DNA from: Pseudarthrobacter cellobiosi
GTDB taxonomy: Bacteria; Actinomycetota; Actinomycetes; Actinomycetales; Micrococcaceae
NCBI RefSeq assembly: GCF_023913755.1
Contig: NZ_JAMXBJ010000048.1
Coordinates: forward strand, 1 to 64,000
Direction of reading: 5' to 3'
DNA length: 64,000 bases
A model generated the notes under the pieces. The model was not told the origin of the DNA. It was given only the letters and a program-made list of their open reading frames with translations, and ran no database searches. Positions 26,693 to 35,243 of this stretch are shown here, piece after piece. Positions within the stretch are counted from its first letter, which is position 1. Each line of letters starts with the position of its first letter. The translations under genes and the position numbers were made by a program.

Positions 26693-27502
26693 TCAGCGCT
26701 GCCCTCCCGGGACCGGGGCGCTTATGCTCGGATACGCGGTTCCGGCTGCGTCTTCAAGGCGTCGGGCCAATCCGTCCGCGGCGCGAAGCAGGGACGGTGC
26801 GTACTGGTCCAAGTCCGTCCTGAGGCCGTAGCTGACAATGCCGATGGCCGCTTGGACGGCGCCATCCACCATGACGGGGGCGGCAATGGAAGTGGATCCG
26901 AGCAGATATTCCTGGTGGCTCTGGGCATAGCCGCTCTGTCGGATTTGCGCCAGCTGTCGCGACAGAGACCTTCGGTCGGTGATGGTTTCCGGGGTGTACT
27001 GGGTTAAGGGCATGGCGAGGATTACGTCGGCGAAGGCCTCCGGGCTGAAGGCGAGCAAGACTTTGCCGACGCCTGTGGCGTGGAGCGGTATGCGGGCACC
27101 GATGCGGCTCTGAAGGGGAACGGATACCTCGGAGGTGAGTTTTTCGATGTAGATGGCATTCGTTCCGTCGCATACGGCCAGCTGCACGGTTTCGCGGCAG
27201 TCGTATTGGAGGTTGAGGAGGAAGGGCATGGCTGTCTCACGCAGCCGTCCGTGGATGGGTGTCAGCAGGCCCATCTCCCACAGCCGCACCCCGAGGCCGT
27301 AGCGGCCCGCATTGTCCCGGTCGAGGAAACGTCCGTCTTCGAGTTCGCCGGCAAGTCGGTACACGGTTGCCACAGGAAGCCCGGCTCTACGGGCGAGCTG
27401 GCTGAGCGTAAGCAGTGGATTTTCGACGTCGAAAGCGGCAAGTACGGCCAGCGCCCTCGCGGTGACGGACTTCGCCGAGCTTTTGTATGGCTCATTACTC
27501 AT
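26693..27502 (-). CDS. IclR-family regulator, second of a tandem pair
   Basis: 269 residues from the ATG at 27502 (GGGAG ahead). Winged helix SVTARALAVLAAFDVENPLLTLSQLARRAGLPVATVYRLAGELE, summarised here at residues 12-55 (the key recognition helix is PVATVYRLAGELE). Effector domain with IYIEKLTSEV, HATGVGKVLLAF and SIAAPVMVDGAV. The start overlaps the stop of the upstream IclR gene by 8 nt. Confidence 0.88.
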   Translation of the reverse strand: MSNEPYKSSAKSVTARALAVLAAFDVENPLLTLSQLARRAGLPVATVYRLAGELEDGRFLDRDNAGRYGLGVRLWEMGLLTPIHGRLRETAMPFLLNLQYDCRETVQLAVCDGTNAIYIEKLTSEVSVPLQSRIGARIPLHATGVGKVLLAFSPEAFADVILAMPLTQYTPETITDRRSLSRQLAQIRQSGYAQSHQEYLLGSTSIAAPVMVDGAVQAAIGIVSYGLRTDLDQYAPSLLRAADGLARRLEDAAGTAYPSISAPVPGGQR

Positions 27503-28295
27503 CGCCACTCTCCCTTCTGGTGGCTGCTAAAGGGTCCGCGTCAGTCCGATGCGCGGGTGCGAGGATGGCAGCAAGGCTGCGGGCGGCTCCCCTCATCTCG
27601 GGGATCATCGTCTCGATGGAAACCCCTGGCCGCCCAGCGACTGAGGCCGTCGGCGGTGTACTCAGGGACAAAGCCATAGGCGGCCGGCCTTCAGCCCAGA
27701 TCGGGACGGCATATTCGACGTGCCCTGCGGCGTCAGATCGTCGCGCCCAACCACGTTCTGTGGCAGCGGTGATGCTCTCCTCCAACCGGGCGAACGTGGC
27801 GCGAGTCAGCGGCAAGGCGCTCCTGGCTGCGGGGGTCATCCCTCCCATGAGGACATATCCGGCGGCCGAGTCGACGAGTGGCAGGGTCATTCCAGGCCCG
27901 CTGCCCGGCGCGCTGGCACCATTGGCCAAAACCTCTTCCACGCAGAGCGCCTGCTCTCCGTTGCAAACGAACACGCGGACCATCATCCCCGATTTTGTCG
28001 CAAGACGAAGCAAAAGAGGGCGGGTTCCCATTCCGATGACGTCGTGTGTGGGTGCGAGGATTCCTAGTTCCCAGATTTTGGGGCCGATGGCGTAGCGCCC
28101 TGCAGGATCCCGTTGGACTGCCGCGATGGCTTCGAGATGATTAAGGAGCCGGAAGGTCGTTGCCACCGGCAGCCCGCTCCGTCGGGAAATCTGCGACAGG
28201 GTCATCTGACGATGCGCCATATCGAAGGACATGAGTACCGCGAAAGCCCGTTCCGTGACTGATTTTCCAGGCGAAGCGGCATCAGTACCTGCCAT
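27495..28295 (-). CDS. IclR-family regulator, first of a tandem pair
   Basis: 266 residues. The winged helix (KSVTERAFAVLMSF, LSQISRRSGLPVATTFRLL) is close to that of its downstream neighbour, whereas the effector domain has diverged (VEEVLANGASAPG, LPLVDSAAGYVLMGG). The shared DNA-binding part and overlapping genes suggest duplication and either heterodimers or one operator for two signals. Two TTTC(A/G)-N5-TGAAA palindromes lie upstream. Confidence 0.87.
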   Translation of the reverse strand: MAGTDAASPGKSVTERAFAVLMSFDMAHRQMTLSQISRRSGLPVATTFRLLNHLEAIAAVQRDPAGRYAIGPKIWELGILAPTHDVIGMGTRPLLLRLATKSGMMVRVFVCNGEQALCVEEVLANGASAPGSGPGMTLPLVDSAAGYVLMGGMTPAARSALPLTRATFARLEESITAATERGWARRSDAAGHVEYAVPIWAEGRPPMALSLSTPPTASVAGRPGVSIETMIPEMRGAARSLAAILAPAHRTDADPLAATRRESGDE

Positions 28296-28345
28296 GGTCC
28301 TCCTCCATCCCTGTCGTTCGGCTATAGATCAAACTCTAACCCCTG

Positions 28346-28432
28346 TTTCATTTGGTGAAAAGCAAAGGTTGAATAACCCTTGGTCAGTAAGGATTTCGAC
28401 TCTCATTTCAGATTTCTTTTCGCTCAGTGAAA
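28346..28432. promoter_or_regulatory. Two putative IclR operators
   Basis: TTTCA-N5-TGAAA at 28346-28360 and TTTCG-N5-TGAAA at 28418-28432, 72 bp apart. They sit between the first IclR gene and the truncated permease and suit autoregulation. Confidence 0.45.
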
Positions 28433-29062
28433 AGAAGATTGGTGATTGGGGTCACACCTGATCACTCGCTGTCCACGCTCCTAGTCACCTTTGGCCTCTC
28501 GATCATCATCCAGAACGGCCTGCTGGAGGCGTTTTCCGCCGACACGCGCTCCATTGACATGGGTGCGTTGAACACCGGATCGTTCAGGCTGAACGACTCG
28601 ATATCGGTGTCATACATCGGCCTGTTGGCCCTGCTGCTCGCAGTGGGCGTCATAGTCAGCATCCAACTGTTCCTGAAGAGGAGCAGAACCGGGCGCATGA
28701 TGCGGGCTGTCTCAGATGATGCCGAAGCAGCGTCGCTCGTCGGCGCCAACTCCCGACACCTCTACGCCGTCGCAACGGCTCTGGCCTTCGGCACCGTAGC
28801 CCTGGCCGGCATCATGTCCGGTGCACGGTCCTCGTTCGAACCCTCCATTGGGCCCGCCCAACTGATCCTCGCCTTCGAAGCCGTAGTTATCGGAGGTCTC
28901 GGGTCGCTGTGGGGAACCCTTCTCGGCGGCACCGTGCTGGGACTGGCACAAGCGTTTGCCGCCCACATCGATCCCTCCAGCACGCTGCTGGCCGGCCACC
29001 TGGTGTTCCTGGCCGTCCTGGCTTTCAGGCCCCAGGGCCTGATTCCACAGAGAGCCGTATAA
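28427..29062 (+). pseudogene. LivH-type branched-chain amino acid permease, 5' truncated
   Basis: 211 codons open, where LivH is usually near 290-300. Homology starts close to HSLSTLLVTFGLSIIIQNGLLEAF and runs to the normal end (LLAGHLVFLAVLAFRPQGLIP), so about 90 N-terminal residues are gone. The junction is near 28450, just after IclR operator sequence, which points to a deletion or an insertion boundary. No binding protein or ATPase genes (livK, livG, livF) follow. Confidence 0.75.
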
Positions 29063-29064
29063 CC

Positions 29065-30111
29065 ATGAAACCCCTCTCCCCCTCATTCCCGGCCATCGTC
29101 GTCCGGTCCGGACGTGACCACAAAACTTGGGCGGTTCTCCTCGCAGCCGCCGTCGTTACCCTGGTTGCCATGCCATACGTGGCCCACACAGGCACGACCA
29201 GTTCGTTCGTGATGTTCTTCGTGTTGCTGATCATGGCCAGCATGTGGAATCTCCTCGCCGGCTTCGGAGGCATGGTCTCGATCGGCCAGCAGGCCTACGT
29301 TGGCATCGGCGCCTACTCGGTGCTGGCATTCGCGAATATGGGCGTCCAGCCCTTTCTGGCCCTGCCACTCGCTGCACTGACCTGCGCGGTGTTCGCAATT
29401 CCAACTTCTTGGCTCGCGTTCCGGCTACGCGGCGACTACTTCGCTGTCGGCACCTGGGTGATCGCCGAGGTTTACCGGCTGATCGTCATCCGTTTCGCTG
29501 ACCTGGGAGGCGCCAGCGGCAAGTCCTTGCCGGGGCTCAGGGGACTCGATCCGGTATTTCGGGGCGCCCTGGTCTACTGGGTGGCACTGGCCCTTGCGGT
29601 GTTGACCATCCTGGGCTGCTACCTGCTGCTGCGCGGCCGTACCGGCCTGGCCCTGACAGCTGTCCGCGACGACGACGAAACAGCCGCCAAGGCCAACGGA
29701 GTGGATGTCACACGCTCCAAACGCCTCGTCTACTTGGTGTCCGCAGCAGGATGCGGCGCAGCCGGCGGACTGCTGATCATCGACGCTCTAAGCGTCCAAC
29801 CCGAAGCGATCTTCAGCGTCCAATGGTCCGCTTACATGATCTTCATCGTCATTGTGGGCGGAATCGGCTATCTGGAAGGGCCGCTGATCGGGGCGATCGT
29901 TTTCTTCGTGCTGCAACAACTGCTCGCCGGCTACGGCTCCTGGTACCTGATCATTCTCGGCCTTATCGGCGCCGCGGCCGCCATCTGGTTGCCTCACGGC
30001 ATCTGGGGGAAAATCACCGAGAAGACAGGCGTTCAGCTCTTCCCCGTCACCTACCGGCTCAAACTAAGTGAACCGACGGTTCGGCCACCAGCAGAGTCCG
30101 TGCGGAAATAA
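29065..30111 (+). CDS. LivM-type branched-chain amino acid permease
   Basis: 348 residues, ATG two bases after the livH-like stop. Around nine membrane segments; family segments GGMVSIGQQAYVGIGAYS, LRGDYFAVGTWVIAEV, RTGLALTAVRDDDETAAKANGVDV and GGIGYLEGPLIGA. It is complete but an orphan, since its partner permease is truncated and no ATPases are present. Probably non-functional as a transporter unless it works with subunits encoded elsewhere. Confidence 0.85.
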   Translation: MKPLSPSFPAIVVRSGRDHKTWAVLLAAAVVTLVAMPYVAHTGTTSSFVMFFVLLIMASMWNLLAGFGGMVSIGQQAYVGIGAYSVLAFANMGVQPFLALPLAALTCAVFAIPTSWLAFRLRGDYFAVGTWVIAEVYRLIVIRFADLGGASGKSLPGLRGLDPVFRGALVYWVALALAVLTILGCYLLLRGRTGLALTAVRDDDETAAKANGVDVTRSKRLVYLVSAAGCGAAGGLLIIDALSVQPEAIFSVQWSAYMIFIVIVGGIGYLEGPLIGAIVFFVLQQLLAGYGSWYLIILGLIGAAAAIWLPHGIWGKITEKTGVQLFPVTYRLKLSEPTVRPPAESVRK

Positions 30112-30293
30112 ACGCAGCTGATACGGCCGAACGGCAGGAACCTAACCCAGCCGGGGGCATCCGGACGAAATCCGCCTTCGTGGCGACCATACTCTGCGGC
30201 ATCTACTCCCGATGGCGCTCGTCCCCGACATCCCACAGCGGCCGTGAATCCGATACGCAGCCCCAGCAAACATCACTACGAAAGGCTATTGCG

Positions 30294-30872
30294 ATGACCA
30301 GAATATTGATTATCGGACCACCGGGTTCCGGCAAGGGTACGCAGGCGGAACGCATTTCGGAGCGCCTGGGCGTCGTTGCGATCTCCACCGGCGACATCTT
30401 CCGCGCAAACGTCAAGGGTGAGACGCCACTCTGCGTCGAAACCAAGAAGTACATGGACGCGGGCGACTTCGTTCCGGACAGGGCGACCAACAAGATGGTC
30501 CGTGACCGCCTCAGCGAAAGCGATGTCGAGGACGGCTTCCTGCTCGACGGCTACCCGCGCACTACGGCCCAAGTCGACTACCTGGACGAAATCCTGGCCG
30601 ACGGAAATCAGAGGCTCGATGTCGTCGTGCAGCTGACCGCCGACGACGAGGAACTCGTGGCGCGCCTCCTGGGCCGTGCCAAGGAAACCGGCCGCAGCGA
30701 CGACAACGAAGCCGTCATCCGCCACCGCCTCGACCTCTACCACGAGCAGACGGAAGCCGTGGTGGCCACATACGCCGTGCGCGGCATCCTGACCCGAGTT
30801 GACGGCATCGGCATCGTTGATGAGGTCACCGAGCGTGTCATTCTGGCAGGCCAGAGTTTCTGTCTTCCTTGA
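30294..30872 (+). CDS. adk: Adenylate kinase, accessory copy
   Basis: 192 residues, short form without the LID zinc insert. P-loop GPPGSGKGTQ, STGDIFR, DGYPRTTAQVDYLDE, RAKETGRSDDNEAVIRHR: all needed residues are present. Reaction: AMP + ATP to 2 ADP. It is outside the usual secY-adk-map setting, so it is likely a second copy. The last residues (VILAGQSFCLP) do not look like the normal helical C-terminus, suggesting that the end was replaced when the gene was moved. AAAGG precedes the ATG. Confidence 0.85.
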   Translation: MTRILIIGPPGSGKGTQAERISERLGVVAISTGDIFRANVKGETPLCVETKKYMDAGDFVPDRATNKMVRDRLSESDVEDGFLLDGYPRTTAQVDYLDEILADGNQRLDVVVQLTADDEELVARLLGRAKETGRSDDNEAVIRHRLDLYHEQTEAVVATYAVRGILTRVDGIGIVDEVTERVILAGQSFCLP

Positions 30873-31302
30873 CTGGCAGGCGGCGATGGCTCTAGACCGA
30901 GCGGGGTCCGTGCCTCGACTACAGCAGGTCCGCCCCGGGCAGCGGCAGAAATCACCAGTGGCAACAGCCCTGAGCGAGTCATAAGGAGTCTTCCAGAACT
31001 CGCCACGCCACAATTTTCCGCGGGCTGAGTCATTCGGTCATGCAGTCACCTTGAAACTCCCCCATGAACAGTCGTGACATCAGAAATGGGTACATCCAAG
31101 GCAAAACCGCCCGCACGGAACCGACCGGTCATGCAGTTCCTGGCGCTTCCTGCCATGAACAAGTAACAAGCAACACCACTCGCAAGCAAGATAGCAGCAC
31201 CCGGCCACAGCACCGGCCAAAAAAAAGGCCCCCCGACGGGGCCCACAAGTGAACAATTTGTGCACACTCAGAGGTCCACAAGCCTCTGAACAGGGAAAAC
31301 AC
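30873..31302. other. Outer arm of island A, no gene seen
   Basis: No coding frame is convincing. The stretch lies directly left of attachment copy 2 and would be the outer arm of island A. Unlike the arms at 97 and 36967 it shows no long match to them. It contains a terminator at 31219-31243 and the half-dyad ttgtgcacac near 31258. Confidence 0.5.
31219..31243 (-). terminator. Terminator next to attachment copy 2
   Basis: On the minus strand, GGCCCC, a 5-nt loop, GGGGCC and eight Ts. It stands where the tRNA-Leu terminator stands in the other arms, although its sequence is different. Confidence 0.75.
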
Positions 31303-31324
31303 GTGCCCGAGGTGGGACTCGAAC
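31303..31324. repeat. Attachment site copy 2, boundary of islands A and B
   Basis: Identical 22-bp tRNA-Leu 3'-end sequence in direct orientation with 356-377 and 37224-37245. The match continues about ten bases to the left (agggaaaacac) only with the tRNA copy. Confidence 0.88.
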
Positions 31325-31437
31325 TGCCTTCGCGCCCCTGCAAACACTGGACTCCCGCGGAAACATGCGGAATCCGGCCCAGTCCGCAACCAGTACGGCC
31401 CGATCCGAAGCCCAGGGTGTGCACATTGTGCACACCC
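31325..31437. repeat. Island B inner arm with 11+1+11 dyad
   Basis: Gap-free match to 378-490. The dyad occupies 31415-31437: perfect 11-bp arms around T31426, 102 nt from the core. A run of Ts follows, so termination on the plus strand is possible. Relative to the other copy, arm changes a-a-g to g-g-g and one g to c are matched on the opposite arm. Confidence 0.8.
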
Positions 31438-31509
31438 CTTTTTCCCATCTTTTAGACCGCGCTGTACGGGCAAGACGGCTGCCGTCGCGGATCGCTCCGA
31501 GTCGCTTCG

Positions 31510-31815
31510 TCAGGCGATCTGGATTCGTTCGTCGCCTAGCTCTACCTCGACACGAAGCCGGCCGCCGAGCGCCTCGACGTATTTCCGCAAAGTATCGACC
31601 TGGGCACGATCAATGTCACCGTGCTCGATGCGGGACACCCTGTTCTGGCTGACATGCAGGCGCCCAGCTAGCTCGACCTGCGTCAGGTCAGAGGCCTCGC
31701 GGAGCTCCCGAAGCCGGTAGGCCCGGACCTCATCGACCATGCGCTTCTTGTGGGCGTTCACAGCTGCCCGGTCAACCGGACGCTTGGCCAGTAGTTCCTC
31801 CATGGACTTCGCCAC
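31510..31815 (-). CDS. higA: HigA-type XRE antitoxin
   Basis: 101 residues. Helix-turn-helix from LREASDLTQVELAGRLHVSQNRVSRIEHG, listed here by its ends L38 and G66, followed by DIDRAQVDTLRKYVEALGG as in XRE antitoxins of HigBA pairs. Its start shares a base with the stop of the toxin gene, which comes first, as is normal for HigBA. It should neutralise the toxin and repress the operon. Confidence 0.88.
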   Translation of the reverse strand: MAKSMEELLAKRPVDRAAVNAHKKRMVDEVRAYRLRELREASDLTQVELAGRLHVSQNRVSRIEHGDIDRAQVDTLRKYVEALGGRLRVEVELGDERIQIA

Positions 31816-32180
31816 TATGCCCCTCCTTTCAGAATCCTCAGATGATCATCGAACAGGTCATCAGCAACCGGAATGTTCTTCTTGTACCACTTGCTCCAGT
31901 TGCCCGTCTTGTCCCCTGCGACAAGCAAGATCGCCCGCCGCTCCGGATCAAAGGCAAACAGGATTCGCAGTTCCGACCGCCCGCTCGATCCCGGCCGCAA
32001 CTCCTTCATGTTCTTATGCCGTGAACGAACCACTGTGTCGACCAAGGGACGACCAAGTTGAGGTCCGCGCTCGGCGAGAAGCTCTAATGCACCAACAATC
32101 TGCTCATACGAGTCTTGGTCAAGACCCAACAGCCACGGCTCAACTAGGCCCACGTCAACATTCCACATCGAGTCCATCAT
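31815..32180 (-). CDS. higB: HigB/RelE-type toxin
   Basis: 121 residues. Typical features: LGRPLVDTVVRSRHKNMKELRP, RILFAFDPERRAILLVAGDK and a C-terminal WSKWYKKNIPVADDLFDDHL helix. Predicted ribosome-dependent mRNA endonuclease. Directly upstream, TACAACTCA occurs twice (32180-32188, 32196-32204), one copy touching the start codon. These 16-bp-spaced repeats may be the operator. Confidence 0.88.
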   Translation of the reverse strand: MMDSMWNVDVGLVEPWLLGLDQDSYEQIVGALELLAERGPQLGRPLVDTVVRSRHKNMKELRPGSSGRSELRILFAFDPERRAILLVAGDKTGNWSKWYKKNIPVADDLFDDHLRILKGGA

Positions 32181-32211
32181 ACAACTCAGGTGTTCTACAA
32201 CTCAAGTGCTA

Positions 32212-32316
32212 TATTGCGGGCCGCCACTTGTTGGACGTGCAGGAGGGACGAGCCGTCACACCCATGAGGGTTGTGGCCAGGCAAGGCGATGATGTCGTCG
32301 TATTCGAGGAGAGTAC
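32212..32316 (-). pseudogene. Possible remnant of a Doc/Fic toxin start
   Basis: Behind the small gene at 32317, ATG CCT GAG TAC opens a frame that after a one-base shift reads LLEYDDIIAL and then soon stops. This resembles only the first residues of Doc-type toxins. Very short, so weak. Confidence 0.2.
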
Positions 32317-32523
32317 TCAGGCATCCTCAAGGCGCTTCAGCAGATCGGCGTCGTGGCGCATAACGAAGTCCAGGCCCGCGCTGATTTCTTGCTTGTGCCG
32401 GTGACGCTGGACGTCCGAACCGGCAACTTGACCAAGACGCGCCGACTTGGAGGTGTGCGCCTTGGCAGTAGGCTCACCCGGACGGCGGTCACCGTCTTCT
32501 GAAACACGCAGGTTCATGTCCAT
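32317..32523 (-). CDS. Small possible antitoxin
   Basis: 68 residues. Starts MDMNLRVSEDG, ends FVMRHDADLLKRLEDA. The N-terminal strand and C-terminal acidic helix are like small antitoxins that precede Doc-type toxins, but the middle part (RPGEPTAKAHTSKSARLG) looks degenerate. No intact toxin follows. Function unproven. Confidence 0.4.
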   Translation of the reverse strand: MDMNLRVSEDGDRRPGEPTAKAHTSKSARLGQVAGSDVQRHRHKQEISAGLDFVMRHDADLLKRLEDA

Positions 32524-32664
32524 GTTCGATGATACTAAGAAAGCGGTATCAGGTAGTTCATTGGCGTGAGACGTATCCGGCTGCCCGAAGGTGACCTCTC
32601 GAGAATACGGTTCCGAAGTGTTGTGGCAACGCAGACACCGCCGCCTACGGTCCTGGGGACGATG

Positions 32665-35115
32665 TCATCTGCTTTTGAGCTTGCGCGGATCAGGGAACCC
32701 GAGCGAGACATAGCCTGGAGCCCGCTTGTTCAGGGATGCGGCCAGTACGGGTGTTGATTCGTCGTAGTAGTCGTGAACTGTCGCCACAGTTTTCCCCGGG
32801 TACGGCCGGATTACCCGGCCGACGTACTGGACCAATCTGCCTTTGAAGGACACAGGCGCTGCAAGGAACAGGGTATCCAGTTTGGGGCAGTCAAAGCCTT
32901 CTCCAATGTATGAGCCGGTGCCCAAGACCAACAGAGGCTGCCCATCATCGGTGGTGGCAAGAAGGTCGACGGCGGCCTGTCGTTCCTTGGCTTTCATCGC
33001 TCCAGTGAAAGCCACTGGCTTCAGACCAGCCGCCTCGAACCGGGACCTCAGGGACTCAAGATGGGCTTTCCACGTAGTCAGTACTAGGATTCGGGAGTTC
33101 TGTTCGTAAGCTTCAATGACGTCGTCGTAAATTTGCTGTAGGCGTTCCTCATTGGCGATCAAGTCCTTGTAGATGGCAGAGATCCCGCCCGGTTCGCTGG
33201 GGTCTGCGGCGCCGTCGTACGCGTATGAGGTCCGGTGCAGTTCCAAAGTCAGCGTCGGTTCGGCAATCTCGTGTGCGTGCGTTGGCAGCTGCTGCGGAAC
33301 AGCTGGGGAAATCGTGTGTGAGATTTGGCCGAGCTGGTGGTAGATCAGCGAGTCCAACTTGTCCCGCCGGTACGGTGTGGCCGTCAGTCCCAGCCAGTAC
33401 CGGGCCTGGATCTGGTTCATGACGTGGGTGAACGCCGCCGCCGGGACGTGGTGACATTCGTCCACGATGACAAAACCATAGCCGGCGGTCAGCTCGGCAA
33501 CATTTTCCCGCCGTGCCAGCGTGGGCAAAAGCGCGACATCGACCCGACCCGTCGTCTTGGCACGGCCACCTCCGATTTGGCCGCACTTCTCGTCCAAGAA
33601 CTCACGGATACGGCTCCGCCATTGCTCCGCCAAGGCTTTGCGATCAACCAGAATGAGCGTTGAGACGCCACGAAGTGCCATCGCAGCACACGCCATAACG
33701 GTCTTTCCGGTACCGGGCGGGGCCACCAGGACTCCGTGCTCGGCGGCAGTGGCGGCGTCCACGGCATCTTGTTGTTCCGCGCGCAGGCGGGCCGAGCACT
33801 CGAAGCTGTGGGCAATGCCGTCCGACCGTTGATCATCGATGCGCAGCGAGCTGCCACTCGATTCGACCAGTTGCTTCAAGAAGGGCAACAACCCACGCGG
33901 CAGGATGAGGTCGCCGTCAAGCGTTTCGTCGTAGTTGCGCAGGTATCGGGGAATATTCCAGGTGGATCGCCTCTGGCGTTGGCGTTCATAGAACTCAGGG
34001 TTCGGCATGGAAGCGGCATGCTTGACGGCTGAGATCATGGCTGGTCCAAGGTCTGCTGCCTTGATAGTAAGGCGTGATGCGAATGCGACGCGGACGATCA
34101 GAGCGGGGCGTGGAACGATCTTGGACGATAGCGGCAGTTCGAGCCGGCGAACCTCTTGTCCCAACTTGACGGCAGGCAGCCTTCGGACATGGGCATGAAC
34201 TTCCCGCTCCGAAAGCCGATCCAGGCTGGACAGGTACGCCCATTGGTCTTCATATGGTTCGAGGGTCGTAGTGTCGAGGAACAACGTAGTGCCGTGCTGG
34301 CGGCGCTTGCCGTTCAGCGGCGCAGCAATCAGGTTACCCATGCCTTTGCCCGAATGAACGTCCTGGGCAGGAAAAAGCCTGTCATAGCTGGCCAGACTCA
34401 TGCTGCCACGCAATGCCATCGCCTCGTGGATGAGACCGGTGCCAAGCTGGCGTGCTGCGGACGCCGGTATGGCTGCGCTGAAGAAGATCCACACATGGGC
34501 GCCACGTCCTGATTGGGATACTTCCAACGCTGCAGGAATTCCCCGAAAGCGAGCAGCCTTAACGTACGCCAACGCATCCAGCATTGCGGCGCCTCCGTCA
34601 AAGTCCGCCGCCACCCACCAACAGGTGTCCTGTTCAGTCAAGGGATAGAGGCCAATGTGCTGCACTCCGCGCAAATGATCCGCAACAACGAACGGAGTGA
34701 GCGGCAGGAAATTGGCGCCCGCGATGTTCGCGCCCTTGCGCCAACCACCGGCGACCGCAGGAACCCAGCCGGAGCGACCGTCCCGCGAGTTTTCCCACCG
34801 GACTGCGTAGACGTCCCTACGCGCCCTGAACAAGTCCTGGAACAGACGGACTTTCGCTTCCGGAGACGATTCCATGGTCACCGGACCATGGTGCAACACC
34901 GCAGGAATTACAGCCTGGGCCAGGTGTGCTGCCTTTGATTCCACTTCCGTGAGTTCCAAGAGTTTCCGCAGCCTGGCATTATCGAGGCGCAATTCGTCGA
35001 GCTCACGTCTCAGAGCCCAATCTGCCGCGTCGGAAAGGCCCGGCAATGCAGTTTGACCACCAGCTTCAGGAGTGTCTTCAATCACGGTTCCATTGTGGTC
35101 GGCAGAGGCCACCAC
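32665..35115 (-). CDS. Primase-helicase of TOTE conflict-system type
   Basis: 816 residues. Residues 30-60: coiled coil (LDELRLDNARLRKLLELTE). About 85-300: archaeo-eukaryotic primase domain with the metal motif DFD at 171-173 and SGRGAHVW at 202-209. About 440-800: superfamily 2 helicase with Walker A PPGTGKT at 466-472, DECH at 552-555, GLTATP near 576 and the arginine-finger motif QYVGRVIRPYPG near 770. As I recall, this architecture is called a TOTE conflict-system protein and is thought to act against invading DNA by primed synthesis coupled to unwinding. It is the largest gene of island B, transcribed alone. The target and the need for partners are unknown. Confidence 0.85.
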   Translation of the reverse strand: MVASADHNGTVIEDTPEAGGQTALPGLSDAADWALRRELDELRLDNARLRKLLELTEVESKAAHLAQAVIPAVLHHGPVTMESSPEAKVRLFQDLFRARRDVYAVRWENSRDGRSGWVPAVAGGWRKGANIAGANFLPLTPFVVADHLRGVQHIGLYPLTEQDTCWWVAADFDGGAAMLDALAYVKAARFRGIPAALEVSQSGRGAHVWIFFSAAIPASAARQLGTGLIHEAMALRGSMSLASYDRLFPAQDVHSGKGMGNLIAAPLNGKRRQHGTTLFLDTTTLEPYEDQWAYLSSLDRLSEREVHAHVRRLPAVKLGQEVRRLELPLSSKIVPRPALIVRVAFASRLTIKAADLGPAMISAVKHAASMPNPEFYERQRQRRSTWNIPRYLRNYDETLDGDLILPRGLLPFLKQLVESSGSSLRIDDQRSDGIAHSFECSARLRAEQQDAVDAATAAEHGVLVAPPGTGKTVMACAAMALRGVSTLILVDRKALAEQWRSRIREFLDEKCGQIGGGRAKTTGRVDVALLPTLARRENVAELTAGYGFVIVDECHHVPAAAFTHVMNQIQARYWLGLTATPYRRDKLDSLIYHQLGQISHTISPAVPQQLPTHAHEIAEPTLTLELHRTSYAYDGAADPSEPGGISAIYKDLIANEERLQQIYDDVIEAYEQNSRILVLTTWKAHLESLRSRFEAAGLKPVAFTGAMKAKERQAAVDLLATTDDGQPLLVLGTGSYIGEGFDCPKLDTLFLAAPVSFKGRLVQYVGRVIRPYPGKTVATVHDYYDESTPVLAASLNKRAPGYVSLGFPDPRKLKSR

Positions 35116-35243
35116 GCCGAAACCAGAAGAAAGTCATCCAACAGTTGGTAACGCCGAATGGATCGCCAACTGCGCACGTCCCCAACCCGCGGCAAGTCAT
35201 GTAGCCGCGGCGCCAACCTGCCATCCGGCCGGATACGGCCGAT

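Noticed and set aside
31415..31442. Dyad with T run as a simple Rho-independent terminator
   Set aside because: Possible for this copy, but the copies at 36812 and 35268 lack a T run and no plus-strand gene ends here, so it does not explain the fixed distance to the attachment core. Kept as an alternative.
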